NCBI GenBank assembly: GCA_949361645.1
Contig: OX442422.1
Coordinates: 5,827,642 to 5,891,641 of the forward strand
Direction: 5' to 3'
DNA length: 64,000 nucleotides
Source: Spongilla lacustris
Lineage: Eukaryota > Porifera > Demospongiae > Spongillida > Spongillidae
A program made the position numbers and the translations under genes. This document shows, one piece after another, positions 23,989 to 34,030 of this stretch; the first letter of the stretch is position 1; each line of letters begins with the position of its first letter. Under the pieces are notes generated by a model. That model had not been told where the DNA came from. It ran no database searches and saw only the letters and a list, made by a program, of their open reading frames with translations.

Positions 23989-24996
23989 TCATTTGAAAAG
24001 TTCCTGGAATGCAGTATCCACATCAACAACAGGAGAGGAGAGGAAATGTTCCACACAAGTAGTATGACCATTCTTTGCAAAATAGTGCAATAGAGTATAA
24101 CAATCCTGTAGTGCATATGAAACAATACATGTAGTTCACCATACATGGTACACTGTAGGTACATGTACCAATGCACACACCAACTCACCACCTTAGTGTT
24201 CACATCAATACCAGGTTTGGAAAGGAGACGTTCCACGTTAGCAGTATGACCTTCCCATGAAGCAAGGTGTAATGGAGTATATCCATTCTGGAGTGGGTAT
24301 AATTATTCAGTCAACATGGTGGGTCACAATGTACATGTATAAAACAGTTCTCCAATAACAAGAGCTCATCAGGTATCCAGGGAGTACATATTGATGGCTT
24401 GTCATTGGACCTGTTCCAGAAGTTCCACTGCCAAGACACTCAGCTGTACAGACTAAGGAGGCCTGTACAGCTGATCATAAATCACATATTTAGATGGCAG
24501 TGTGCGAACACAATCTATGAGCAGTAATGTACTTATAGCAAAAGATTGCTGTTGTGAGCAGCTGTACAACTCTATGTGACCTTATTCTACAGCCATGGCA
24601 GCCCTCCATGGGAGGAGGCTTGCTAATGTGAGGGCTCCGCTGGCAAGAGGCTTGCTGACATATACATAAATTAAATGGTACTTACATGTGCACATGGTGT
24701 GTTTAACAACCTACATGTATAATCCTCAATCCTATTCAGGTAGCATAATAATAATAATAATAAAAATAATCATAATCATATTTCTCAATGCATTTTACAG
24801 ATAATGCACTGGACGAAGCCTTAATTATAATGGCATGATTAAATGCACTTATATACTTCCTATTTAAATGGATAAAGGAGATAGATCTTCAGATTTAAGA
24901 CGTGACATATACAACATGTTGTGGCAAGGAATTCCAAATAGGAACATATAACACCAGGAGTGGAAAGGAGATGTTCCACACAAAATTCACATCCTC
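23989..24996 (-). pseudogene. Left copy of the ankyrin gene: last exons and half of a third
   Basis: Minus-strand exons colinear with the 3' end of the 39.6-48.7 kb gene. The terminal exon 23989-24105 (117 bp, DCYTLLHYFAKNGHTTC to AFQELFK and TGA) pairs with 39573-39689. Exon 24189-24287 (99 bp, NGYTPLHLASWEGHTANVER) pairs with 39762-39866. At about 24945-24996 only the middle of an ankyrin exon remains (CEFCVEHLLSTPG). Its start now lies on the opposite strand at 32990-33021, and its end, including the donor, is replaced by unrelated DNA. It cannot make the full protein in this configuration. Confidence 0.85.
24747..24950. mobile_element. About 200-bp insertion replacing an ankyrin exon end
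   Basis: In the right copy, GGTAGCATAA is followed directly by the exon end (40487-40520). Here about 200 bp of AT-rich, non-homologous DNA intervenes, starting with an (ATA)n stretch, and the last codons and splice donor are missing. No terminal repeats were recognised. Confidence 0.55.
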
Positions 24997-27162
24997 TGTG
25001 CACCCCTGAGTCACCAGCGTGATATCTTGGTCAATATTAGGCCACCATACATGTGAACGAGCCAAAGCCTTCATCTTTACTGTACCCTGGTGTCCACCAT
25101 GTAATTCCGTCAACACCTTCTGTTGAAGCTCTGAGGGAACTATCACTCTTATCCCCCACATCAAGCATCCCTGTTCTACTGAGAGCTCCAGACGTCTATC
25201 AAAGTAGGGTTTCAATTCTTTTGTGATACCAGGTGGCCATCCAGATTGAACAAATACCAACACCTTTGACAACAGTGGGTCATGATTTGTAGCCTGTCTC
25301 AAACGATCTGATGTAACTGGTAAAACGTCCACCTGTTTTAACATGAAAACATCTGTGTCATCCATTCTCTTCAGCCTGTGCTCCACCTCCAATGGAAGCC
25401 TGGAGAGTGCATCAGCATTTGCATGTTGCAGTGTACTCCTATACTGGATGCTGTAAGAGTACTCTGACAAAAAGAGAGCCTGTCTCTGCAGTCTGGATGC
25501 TGCTGTAGCTGACATTGGTCTGCCTGGATTGAATAATGATGTGAGGGGCTTGTGGTCTGTAACCAAGGTAAATCTGCGGCCATATAAGTACTGGTGGAAA
25601 CGTTTAACCCCCCAGACCACGGCTAATGCTTCCTTGTCGATCTGTGAGTAATTGTGTTCAGCTGGGCTCAAGGTTCGGGATGCATAGGCAACTGGATGCT
25701 CCGCTCCATCCGCCAGAACATGAGAAAGTACTGCCCCCAGGCCGTACGGGCTTGCATCACATGACACTGTAACGGGGAAGTTTGGGTCAAAATGTGTAAG
25801 TATGATATCTGAAGCCATTAGCTGTTGAACTCCCTGAAAAGCTGTCACACATTCTGGAGTCCATGCCCATTTGATATTCTTTTGCAGTAGACGATGCAGA
25901 GGTGCCAGTTTGTGAGAGAGATTTGGCAGGAACCTATGATAGTAGTTAACCATTCCCAAGAAGGCCCTTAGCTGAGTTACATTGCGTGGTTGTGGAGCTT
26001 CTAGGACAGCGTTCACCTTCTCAGGAACCTTATGTAGACCCTCTTTATCTATGCGGAATCCATAGTAGGTGACTTCTTTTTGGAAGAATGAGCATTTTTT
26101 CCTATTCACCGTGAGGTTGTACCTATTCAGTCTTTCCAGTACCCGGTCCAGCAACTGAAGGTGTTCTTCCTCAGACGAGCCTGCTACTATTATATCGTCC
26201 AGTAGGCACTGAGTCTTAGGAATTCCTTCCAGTACTTGCTCTATCGCCCGTTGCCAAATGGCAGGTGCAGAGGCAACGCCAAACGGCAAGCGGTTGAAGC
26301 GATATAATCCCCTGTGAGTGCTAATAGTGGCCAGTATCTTGGATTCTTCCTCAAGCTCCATCTGTAGATAAGCCAAATGAAGATCAATCTTGCTGAATGT
26401 GTTGCTGCCACCCAGATTGGCCAGTATATCTTCGATGCGAGGCAATGGATACTGATCTACCTTCAAGTGTGGGTTAAGCGTGGACTTGAAGTCCCCACAG
26501 ATGCGAACTGATCCATCAGCCTTTGGCACCACCACGATTGGAGTTGCCCACTCACTCCAGGATACTGGGATCAGAACTCCTTCTTTAACCAGCTTCTCCA
26601 ACTCCAACTCAACATTTTTCCTAAGGCTGTACGGAACTTGACGTGCTTTCAAGAATACTGGGGCCACACCTTCCTTTAGGTTGAGACGACCCCTGATGTT
26701 AGCCAACTTGCCAATAGCCTTCTGTTGAATGCTTGGATACTTTTTTAACAGGGCATCAATCCTATGCTGTTGACGTTTATCACTTGGGTCACTAACTGTT
26801 AACGGCTTAACATCGTGCCAATCAATCGGAACCTTACTAAGCCAGTTCCGACCCAGCAATGGTGGTCCTCTACCCTCCATAACCACCAAGGGTAAGCCGG
26901 TGCAAATTGCACCCTTTTTAACGTTTACCCTGATTTGTCCTTTGGGCTTCACTTTTTCTCCTGCATACGTTCTAAGTTGAATCCGAGTCCTCTCCAAGGG
27001 AATAAATCTGAACTTTTCTTGATATACATCATAAGGAAGTAGTGAAACAGCTGCTCCAGTGTCCAGTTCCATTTGTATGGGGCTTCCTTCCATCTCCACA
27101 GTGACTATTGCTGGTTTATCTGTGGTCCATTGGTGGGACCCTTTTTCCCACAGTATCGGCAC
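24895..27162 (-). CDS. pol: Ty3/gypsy polyprotein: protease, reverse transcriptase, RNase H, start of integrase
   Basis: A 755-codon minus-strand frame without stops. Protease active site LDTGA is at residues 33-37. The RT runs from about 185 to 370 (FSKIDLHLAYLQ near 256, RLPFGVASAPAIWQR near 292, LLDD at 320-323 where Y-x-DD is usual). RNase H is about 462-585 (VSCDASPYGLGAVLSH, IDKEALAVVW, VTDHKPL), followed by HANADALSRLP. The His half of the integrase HHCC zinc site (LHGGHQG, residues 687-693) is present. At residue 721 (about base 25000) the frame crosses into ankyrin-exon DNA, so the last 34 residues are not gypsy. The first residues come from a deletion that fuses the gag zinc knuckle directly to the protease. 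The open frame indicates a young copy. It is broken by rearrangement and lacks LTRs. Confidence 0.93.
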   Translation of the reverse strand: MPILWEKGSHQWTTDKPAIVTVEMEGSPIQMELDTGAAVSLLPYDVYQEKFRFIPLERTRIQLRTYAGEKVKPKGQIRVNVKKGAICTGLPLVVMEGRGPPLLGRNWLSKVPIDWHDVKPLTVSDPSDKRQQHRIDALLKKYPSIQQKAIGKLANIRGRLNLKEGVAPVFLKARQVPYSLRKNVELELEKLVKEGVLIPVSWSEWATPIVVVPKADGSVRICGDFKSTLNPHLKVDQYPLPRIEDILANLGGSNTFSKIDLHLAYLQMELEEESKILATISTHRGLYRFNRLPFGVASAPAIWQRAIEQVLEGIPKTQCLLDDIIVAGSSEEEHLQLLDRVLERLNRYNLTVNRKKCSFFQKEVTYYGFRIDKEGLHKVPEKVNAVLEAPQPRNVTQLRAFLGMVNYYHRFLPNLSHKLAPLHRLLQKNIKWAWTPECVTAFQGVQQLMASDIILTHFDPNFPVTVSCDASPYGLGAVLSHVLADGAEHPVAYASRTLSPAEHNYSQIDKEALAVVWGVKRFHQYLYGRRFTLVTDHKPLTSLFNPGRPMSATAASRLQRQALFLSEYSYSIQYRSTLQHANADALSRLPLEVEHRLKRMDDTDVFMLKQVDVLPVTSDRLRQATNHDPLLSKVLVFVQSGWPPGITKELKPYFDRRLELSVEQGCLMWGIRVIVPSELQQKVLTELHGGHQGTVKMKALARSHVWWPNIDQDITLVTQGCTEDVNFVWNISFPLLVLYVPIWNSLPQHVVYVTS

Positions 27163-27358
27163 TCTTCATTGATGAAATGACATGTCTGGGGACTATGGGA
27201 ACCTTCACAGCGGTAGCAATGTTGTACAGGGTTCCTCTGAAGCTTGTGCACTTCTGCCTCAGTCTCATGGAACTGAGCTGCCTCTTTAGCTGCTCTTTCA
27301 GCAATTTCAGCTTCCTCCAGGGCTTTCTTGAAGGTTAAGTCTGCTATGGTGAGGAGGC
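27105..27358 (-). pseudogene. gag: gypsy gag C-terminus with zinc knuckle, minus-strand arm of a fold-back
   Basis: Minus frame from about 27358: LLTIADLTFKKALEEAE, AERAAKEAAQFHETEAEVH and CYRCEGSHSPQTCHF, a CCHC-type retroviral zinc knuckle, then CRYCGKKG. After AAAAAGGGTC it jumps to CCACCAATGG. About 150 bp present in the plus-strand copy are missing, with short GGGTC/GGGAC similarity at the junction. It lies immediately upstream of the pol frame on the same strand. Confidence 0.85.
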
Positions 27359-27737
27359 GTCCAGTTCCATGAGACTGAGGCAGAAGTGCACAAGCTTCAG
27401 AGGAACCCTGTACAACATTGCTACCGCTGTGAAGGTTCCCATAGTCCCCAGACATGTCATTTCATCAATGAAGAGTGCCGGTACTGTGGGAAAAAGGGTC
27501 ACATTGCAAGAGCATGTAGGGCCCGGAAGAGGAAAGGTGGCCACACTAAGGAATGGAGGGATCAGCAAGAGAAGACGCAGGCAGTCAAGAAGTTAGAGGG
27601 CGATGTGAAACAGGACGATGATGGCTCAGATGAAGAATGTGCGCTATACGCCATTGGGACCCACCAATGGACCACAGATAAACCAGCAATAGTCACTGTG
27701 GAGATGGAAGGAAGCGGAGGAGTGTGGAGTATAACAC
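27359..27737 (+). pseudogene. gag: gypsy gag C-terminus, plus-strand arm of the fold-back, ending at a possible LTR start
   Basis: Plus strand repeats the zinc-knuckle region in inverted orientation (arms about 27137-27270 and 27362-27496, loop about 90 bp). Here the downstream stretch absent from the minus arm is kept: a second CCHC motif (CRYCGKKGHIARACRARK), an acidic KQDDDGSDEECALYAIG, then the protease start. The gypsy match stops at about 27716. A purine stretch GGAAGCGGAGGAG is followed by TGTGGAGTATAACA, identical to the start of the proposed LTR at 33820-33959. Confidence 0.8.
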
Positions 27738-28480
27738 ATGGCACACCATTTAATATTTTTAAAAGATCGTACGCGTGTCCCAGTCCATCGAGCAACCATG
27801 TGCATCATCAGCTTTTTTTCTAAGCGCCTTCTTACGTATTAGGCTACCTAGTAGATCTACTAAGTCGACGCAACTTTGGATAAAGGTCTGAAACGGTAAT
27901 CATCGTAGACCGCCATCATCTTTTCAGTTATCTCCTCACGTGAGATCAAATCACGTGATATACAATACTCTTGTTCGGCTATAACGTGGTAGTGAAAAGA
28001 AGGCGTGCAAATGAGCGACTTAGTACTGGTGCGGTGACTGATCGACGAGACACTGAGCGTCATATCAACAGCAAATGCCGAAAACGCAGGTTCCTACGTT
28101 GGAGCTATTTCTAGAATCCGATGGAGTGGATATTATGAAGAGCAAAAAAATCAGCCAATTACAGTAACACATCAGGTAAGTCGTTCGGAGACTATTTTAA
28201 TTTATAACCTTAAACCTAATCCTCCCTTTTAACATAACTTACATATATCAGCTATGTCTAGTAACAGTGATGATGATAGTTTCCAATAATATCATCTCAT
28301 TGCCATCCAATGTCAGGTAAGCTATATTGTACATTTGTGTTTATTTATGCATGTGTATACTATTACTATTTGATGCTTCACATATATGTATAGGCAGACA
28401 AGAACAAAGTCTCAATGAACAGGTTGGGATTTATTGATTATGGATGTGTCCTGATTCTTCTCTGGTACTTAGGTGACATA
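27738..28480. other. No clear gene; possible small exons
   Basis: A 68-codon minus frame (27860-28063) and GTAAGT-like sites (for example AGGTAAGTCG near 28175) occur, but there is no recognisable domain. Confidence 0.3.
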
Positions 28481-29440
28481 TACATATATGCTGCGGTGGA
28501 CTGCAATGAGGCCACTGTACAGCATAGGAAGAAGCAGCCAGTCTGCAGACTACGTACAAGATGACATTCCTAAGCAGCGTATAGTAAGGAGTCCTGGAGC
28601 AGCCAGACTGCAGACTATGTACACGAAGACACTCCTAAGCAGCATAGTAAGGAACAGCCTGCCGATCCTGTTGATGAGAGTAGTGAGTCTAATCTTGTTA
28701 TTTTTTTGCCTCAATCATTTTAATTCACACCATATAGTGGCTTAGAAAGCTAGTGAAGCCAGCAGTGCCTGTGAATAGGAAACAGGTACATTGAAATATA
28801 CTATTCATTTATACATTGCAGGTTGAATTGCTATACCCAATGCCAACTAGATGAAGCAGTTGACCAGAGCTACATGTATGATTGTCATATGGAGCTTGTT
28901 ATAAGTCTAATGCCAGTATTCTTCACACCTTCTATCATGGATGTGTCAAGTCGCGGAGCTAATGCATATGTAAGACAACATTAAAACGCACCAGATCTGG
29001 TTAAGTATGGTCTTGCATTGCTCGATTGCATCTTCAGCAAACATAAGCAATGAACTCCACAACGAGCAAAACTTTGTCCACAAAACCTCCTTTGTCACCT
29101 ACAAGATTGAAGGTACAATATTTGAAGTCAACATTGTGAAATAGTTATCTTATCCATTTACAGAATGTATTGACAAAACGTTTGGGAATGGATCATGATC
29201 AGTGACAGCACATGATTACGAGATCAGGAAATCCCTCAATCCAAAGTGTAGGAACAAGCTGAGAGAGAAACTGTTTTTAAAAAGAAAAGTTGCTGAATGG
29301 CAAGTAGTGCTGTAATGTGCAATGAGAGCTCCGATAGTATGATGATTTGAAAAAGACATTCATGTCAAGTCATGTGATGTGGGAATGGGTCCACGGCATT
29401 AATACTCTTCGACAAGAGTCTTGAGCAAGTCTTGGACAAG
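28481..29440 (+). other. Exon-like segments of an unidentified plus-strand gene
   Basis: An imperfect direct duplication of about 60 bp (CAGTCTGCAGACTACGTACA at 28540, CAGACTGCAGACTATGTACA at 28600) encodes hydrophilic sequence. At 28822-28967 an acceptor TATACATTGCAG precedes the open stretch LNCYTQCQLDEAVDQSYMYD, CHMELVISLMPVFFTPSIMD and VSSRGANAY, followed by GTAAGA. At about 29200-29310 a Lys/Arg-rich SLNPKCRNKLREKLFLKRKV occurs. No family was identified. A BEN-type tail was considered but not supported. Confidence 0.3.
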
Positions 29441-30470
29441 ATCTTGTGCAAGACTATACTCATACCAATGATGACTGCACATGCACATGCGTACATCTAC
29501 TGTACCCAGTCCAGGAAGGTAATAGTCCATTACATCGGGCGGCACTCAGAGGTCATACTGATTGTGCGAAACATCTCCTTTACACTCCTGGTATTGATGT
29601 AAAAATTTGTGATAAGGTGAGTACATGTACATGCTTCCTGAAAAGATCTGAAGATAAGTGTAGTGTACAATCTTGTACATGTATTTAAGCTATTTGGTGA
29701 CTAAGCTAAGCATTGTGCAATGTGATGATTTGTAATTGATGAAACATCTTTACCTCTGCATGTGTACATGCGCACATACATCTCTAATAATGTGGAGTAT
29801 ACATGTATTACACAGTACAAAATAATTGCCTTGCAACCATTTATAATAAAGGCCTACCAAATTCCACTATTGCTGGTCATTTTGGCCTATTGTAACATGT
29901 TTCATTTTGTAAATGTTGCTCTGGCAGGAATGGCAAGGTCCCCATACCTTGTATGTAGTGTACATGTATGCACCCCTCCCCACCCCCACAATGCACAATA
30001 TTGATACGTATATGTGCGTGTATGTATACATGTGTATATGTGCCGTAGCACAGTGACTGAGGGACATGTACACATGTACAATGTAAATGTACGATATATA
30101 TATGTACATGTAGTTTCTCTGGGTTTAAAAAAAATAGACCTAGGGAAGCATTTAACTTACAGTTTCTAACCCTGATCATTAGATCAGGCAGACTTTGTTC
30201 AATCATGTTCATTGCACCCACCATGATGTTGACTGCACTATTGTATCCACTCCAGAATGGTGATACTCCATTACACTACGCTGCAAGGGAAGGTCATACT
30301 ACTTGTGTGGATTGTCTCCTTTCTACCCTGGTATTGATGTGATCATTAAGAATAAGGCAAGTTCAGTCTTGCTTTCTGAATAGGATTGATGATACTTGTT
30401 GTGTACATGTACATGCATTTGAACAGTTAGGAATACAATCACACTGGTCATGTAATTATCTCTTAATATA

Positions 30471-31167
30471 CAGGGTGTTACACAATCCACTGATAATGGT
30501 TGTTCAAATTTCTATCATTAAAATATAAATGCTTGTGATATAAAATTAATTAAATAATAATTTTAAAAATCTCAAAACTCCTACATAAAGTACATCGCGA
30601 ATAAAAAGAATCTTTCAATTTGAAATAACTCTTAATAACTCTTCTAAAAGAGATACGTACAGGTAAATAGAAGTAGACAATTTAGTGTTAGCAGTATTTA
30701 CATACCCACCCTTCATTACTATTATGAAATTGATTAGGGGTCATTGTATCTTGATTGAGTGAATTAAGTAGTTGAATTTAGTAATCAATCATTGGAAATT
30801 CGAATGACCTTTAAGCTTTTGGATACCTATAATTCTATTTTTTGGTTGGCAATTTCAGTTCTTGAAAATAAAAGTTAATTATTATTAAACCCGAACCCTA
30901 TCAGCAACACTTTTGTTTTTATGCATTAATATGTGTAACTTTAAAAAAAATTCATATTTAGTTTGTTTACATCAACATTTAAGCCCGCGTTACTAGAGCA
31001 TATGCAATAATTTACTGTTTGTGGTAAATTTATAAACAATTTTCCTTGATTGAGAAAAAATAATTAATATACATATTTATTTATTTATTTATATCAGACA
31101 TCATCAGAGCATTTAGCAACAATTATTTGTTAATTAACTGTTTTACTTGATTGTGGAACACCCTCTG
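30471..31167. mobile_element. AT-rich inverted-repeat element in an ankyrin intron (left copy)
   Basis: Begins CAGGGTGTTACACAATC and ends GATTGTGGAACACCCTCTG. Present at the matching intron position in the right copy, in mirror orientation (43356-44072), so it inserted before the segmental duplication. No coding capacity. Confidence 0.7.
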
Positions 31168-31716
31168 CATGTGGCAAGCTCTCATGTTAGAGCTCTAAGC
31201 TGCACGTATTGTGATAGTAGCCATGGAGGGCTGCCATGGCTTCAGAATAAGGTCACAGAGTTGTACAGCAGCTCACAACAGCAATCCTTTGCTATTGCAT
31301 TCTTTAGTACACATGTATTTGGCTGAGGTGGTATGTGGTTGTGCCAAGCCTTGGGATTAATTTTGACATGTACTACATACATGTACATGTACACGTATGT
31401 TTCAAGGGCCACTGCATTTACTATTTACATCTCTGGTACCCACTCCAGTATGGTGTTACTCAACTTGCTGCAAGGAGAGGTCGTACTGCTTGTGTGGAAC
31501 GTCTCCTTTTCACTCCTTGTATTGATGTGAACATTAAGAATAGTGTGAGTTTTGTCTTTCCTCAATAGGATTAATTATATACATGTTATTGAGCAGTTAC
31601 ATGTACAAATACAATATGTAATATTTTATCCATTAAAAGCTGTGGCTTCTATTCACCGTTAAAATATATAAGTGCATGTGAATGCTATTAATTACCTCAG
31701 TGTACTTTTGGTACTT

Positions 31717-31762
31717 GTAAATCAAATCAAATCAAATCAAATCAAATCAAATCAAATCAAAT
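31717..31762. repeat. (AATCA)n microsatellite
   Basis: About eight tandem AAATC/AATCA units in the intron of the left ankyrin copy; not seen at the matching place in the right copy. Confidence 0.9.
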
Positions 31763-33021
31763 ATCGAGCACAATGTTTATGTCACAACTATCAAGCTGAG
31801 GTTTGTATGCAAAGATAAATACGAATCATTGTTAGGTAGAAAAATGGTTAAAAAAAATACACGTTTGCTGGCTTGATAGTTATGAAATAAACATCATGCT
31901 CGATTTTTAACGATACATTTTATTTAGCAGATTCAACAAATGATATCTTGCTCAATTGAAGTTTTCTCGAGTGAATTTCTATATGTAAATGTACATGTGT
32001 AGGTTCAAAGTGCTTTTAGATGTGGGTTATCTGCCATAAGGTCCGCTGCTGTGGGGTACATACTGAGTAGCTGTCTGCCGTAGTGTCCACCCCATATCTG
32101 AAACTACACACATGTACAGTGCACATGTACATGTACTAGCATACTTGACCACACAAGTTCCATTCCTTAAAATTTGCTCTGTGGGACCTGGACTGGTGAG
32201 GTCCCCAGACCCCATATTTACGTGTACGTGTACATGTACATGTATGCACCCACTTGCGAAGTTCTCATGTACATGTACATGTATGTGAAGTAGCGCAGTG
32301 ACTGTACTACATTTACATGTACATGTACATCTACTGCACCCACTCCAGGAATTAAGGTAACTACACCTAGCTGCAATGAGAGGTCGTGCTACATGTACCT
32401 GTGTAAAATTTCTCCTTTCCACTCCTGGTATTGATGTGTACACCATGAATAAGGTAAGTTCATGCTTCCTGAACAGGATTGACCGTACATGTTGTGTTGT
32501 ATTGGAATAAATAGGTTACAACACATTATCATTTAATACATTGCATACATGTGCACGTGTCAGTGAGCCTCTTGACACAAGAGATCTCACATTTAAGGAC
32601 CCAGTGAGATTTTATTTAAAAACCTTCCAAAAGTGCCATTCTGAAGAAACCAAAAATCTTGGCTCTACATGTATAGTTCAAATGTGATTGAGAACATTAA
32701 AACGATTGTATAACACGAAGATTTGTTATTGCTGGTTTCTTATAATACCTTTACTTGTATGTACGTACTTGTGATGTGCAGTACCTTTAATGTTTTAGCT
32801 GAAACAGAAGATAGTATACATGTAGCCTCTTGTACTTTCATTATTTAGCCCTCAGCCATGCATTCTAGTCCCACAACTTGTAAACAACCGATAGCTGAAA
32901 CAAAAGGAAGTACTTGTTAAAATGTATCATTTTGCTCTTTCAGTTTCTAATCTACATGTACATGTGTACATCTCGTGTACCCACTCCAGGATGGTTATAC
33001 TCCATTACATGAGGCTGCAAG

Positions 33022-33503
33022 GCTGCCAACTGATGCAAAAGGACCCTAAACTGACTCCGGTACATCCGTGGGAATATCCTGAAGGTCCTTGGCGGCGGGT
33101 ACATTTGGATTTTGCAGGTCCAGTTGAAGGCCAAGTTTTTCTGGTGGCAGTGGATGCTTACTCAAAATGGCCAGAGGTTGTGATGATGCAGGACACTACA
33201 GCATCCACAACTATACAGGAACTGCGGTCCCTTTTCGCACGTTGGGGCATTCCACAGCAATTAGTGACAGATAACGGGCCCCAATTTGTAGCACAAGAGT
33301 TCCAGATGTTTGTGAAGGCAAACAACATAAAACATGTAAAATCCAGTCCATATCATCCAGCAACCAATGGTCTCGCTGAGCGATTTGTGCAGACACTGAA
33401 GAGAGCACTGAAAGTTTCCAAACATGAGAGGAGAACACTGCAACACAGGGTGGCCCAGTTCCTGTTGAACTACAGAAATGCTCAACATGCTACCACAGAG
33501 GAA
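33022..33503 (+). pseudogene. pol: gypsy integrase core, separated from its pol by inversion
   Basis: Plus-strand open frame that begins abruptly inside an ankyrin exon. Retroviral-type catalytic core motifs are visible: first Asp in VHLDFAGPV (about 33095-33120), second Asp in VTDNGPQFV (about 33264-33290), Glu in NGLAERFVQTLKR (about 33365-33405). Its left edge is the piece missing from the pol frame that stops at about 25000 on the minus strand. Its right edge at about 33503 is joined to gag in the opposite direction. It has no start codon of its own from the gypsy frame. Confidence 0.88.
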
Positions 33504-33780
33504 AACGGAACCGCTCTGCAATCACCAGAGGCTTTGGAGCCAGATGAGCTGTCAGCGCCTCCATGAGTTCCTTAATTGTCTTCTCCCCCGGTTTTTGTGG
33601 AGCCACCAGCGCTCTTAGGAGGCCAAACGTCTCCCGGCCAATGCAGCAGAGAAAGGTGTCTTTCTTCTTCTCCTCTTCTATCCCATTCGCAGCAAAGTAA
33701 TGGTTTAATCGCTCTAGGTAACTAGTCCAGTCTTCCGTTGCCGAATCAAACTCCCCAATCTTTCCTATAAGTCCAGCCAT
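33504..33780 (-). pseudogene. gag: gypsy gag N-terminus
   Basis: Minus-strand ATG at 33780: MAGLIGKIGEFDSATEDWTS, YLERLNHYFAANGIEEEKKK, DTFLCCIGRETFGLLRALVA and ELMEALTAHLAPKPLVIAER. This is the usual start of Gag in this gypsy type, just inside the 5' LTR. It stops at about 33504, where integrase in the opposite orientation begins. Confidence 0.82.
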
Positions 33781-33819
33781 AGTTCCGCACTATCGCTTCT
33801 ATCCCACCCTCGTCGCCAC

Positions 33820-33959
33820 TGTAAAATCCTGGGAAAGTTCGATGGCAGAAGATTGGTATTAACACAGCCACACAGAAAACGTGCTCATACATACACGGGT
33901 TACACAATACAGAAATCAGTTAATCAATTATTATTAGTTAATAATTGTTATACTCCACA
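33820..33959 (-). repeat. Probable 5' LTR of the gypsy element (140 bp)
   Basis: On the minus strand the segment starts TGTGGAGTATAACA and ends GATTTTACA (TG...CA). It is followed at once by GTGGCGACGAGGGTGGGAT, a plausible primer-binding region, and by the gag ATG 40 bp on. The partner LTR was not found intact. The 14-bp start recurs at 27724-27737. Confidence 0.6.
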
Positions 33960-33971
33960 TTAGTGAAACAT

Positions 33972-34021
33972 TAGTCTGGGGACCAGACAGATGGCTGTAC
34001 TACAGTCTGATCCCCAGACTA
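33972..34021. mobile_element. 50-bp TAGTCT-family MITE with 9-bp target duplication
   Basis: TAGTCTGGGGACCAGACAG at one end, GATCCCCAGACTA at the other, forming a hairpin, flanked by GTGAAACAT on both sides (33963-33971 and 34022-34030). Same terminal motif as 52078-52833. Confidence 0.82.
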
Positions 34022-34030
34022 GTGAAACAT

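Larger units (their letters stand above)
29450..33021 (+). pseudogene. Left copy of the ankyrin gene: inverted, decayed middle exons
   Basis: Plus-strand exons mirror the minus-strand gene at 40.5-45.1 kb, introns included. 29515-29616 (EGNSPLHRAALRGHTDC, intact, donor GTGAGT) pairs with 44992-45093. 30256-30356 (NGDTPLHYAAREGHTTC) pairs with 44187-44288 but has lost one base at TCTACCCTGG. 31449-31544 pairs with 42953-43054 with a 6-bp in-frame loss. 32349-32453 pairs with 41181-41282 but has a stop and indels. 32990-33021 is the start of the exon paired with 40497-40610, cut by the inversion. The partner of 41789-41893 is absent. It is a dead duplicate. Confidence 0.85.

Noticed and set aside
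29145..29310. BEN-domain C-terminus
   Set aside because: A basic helix-like stretch alone is not enough; the upstream part of the domain could not be read in one frame.
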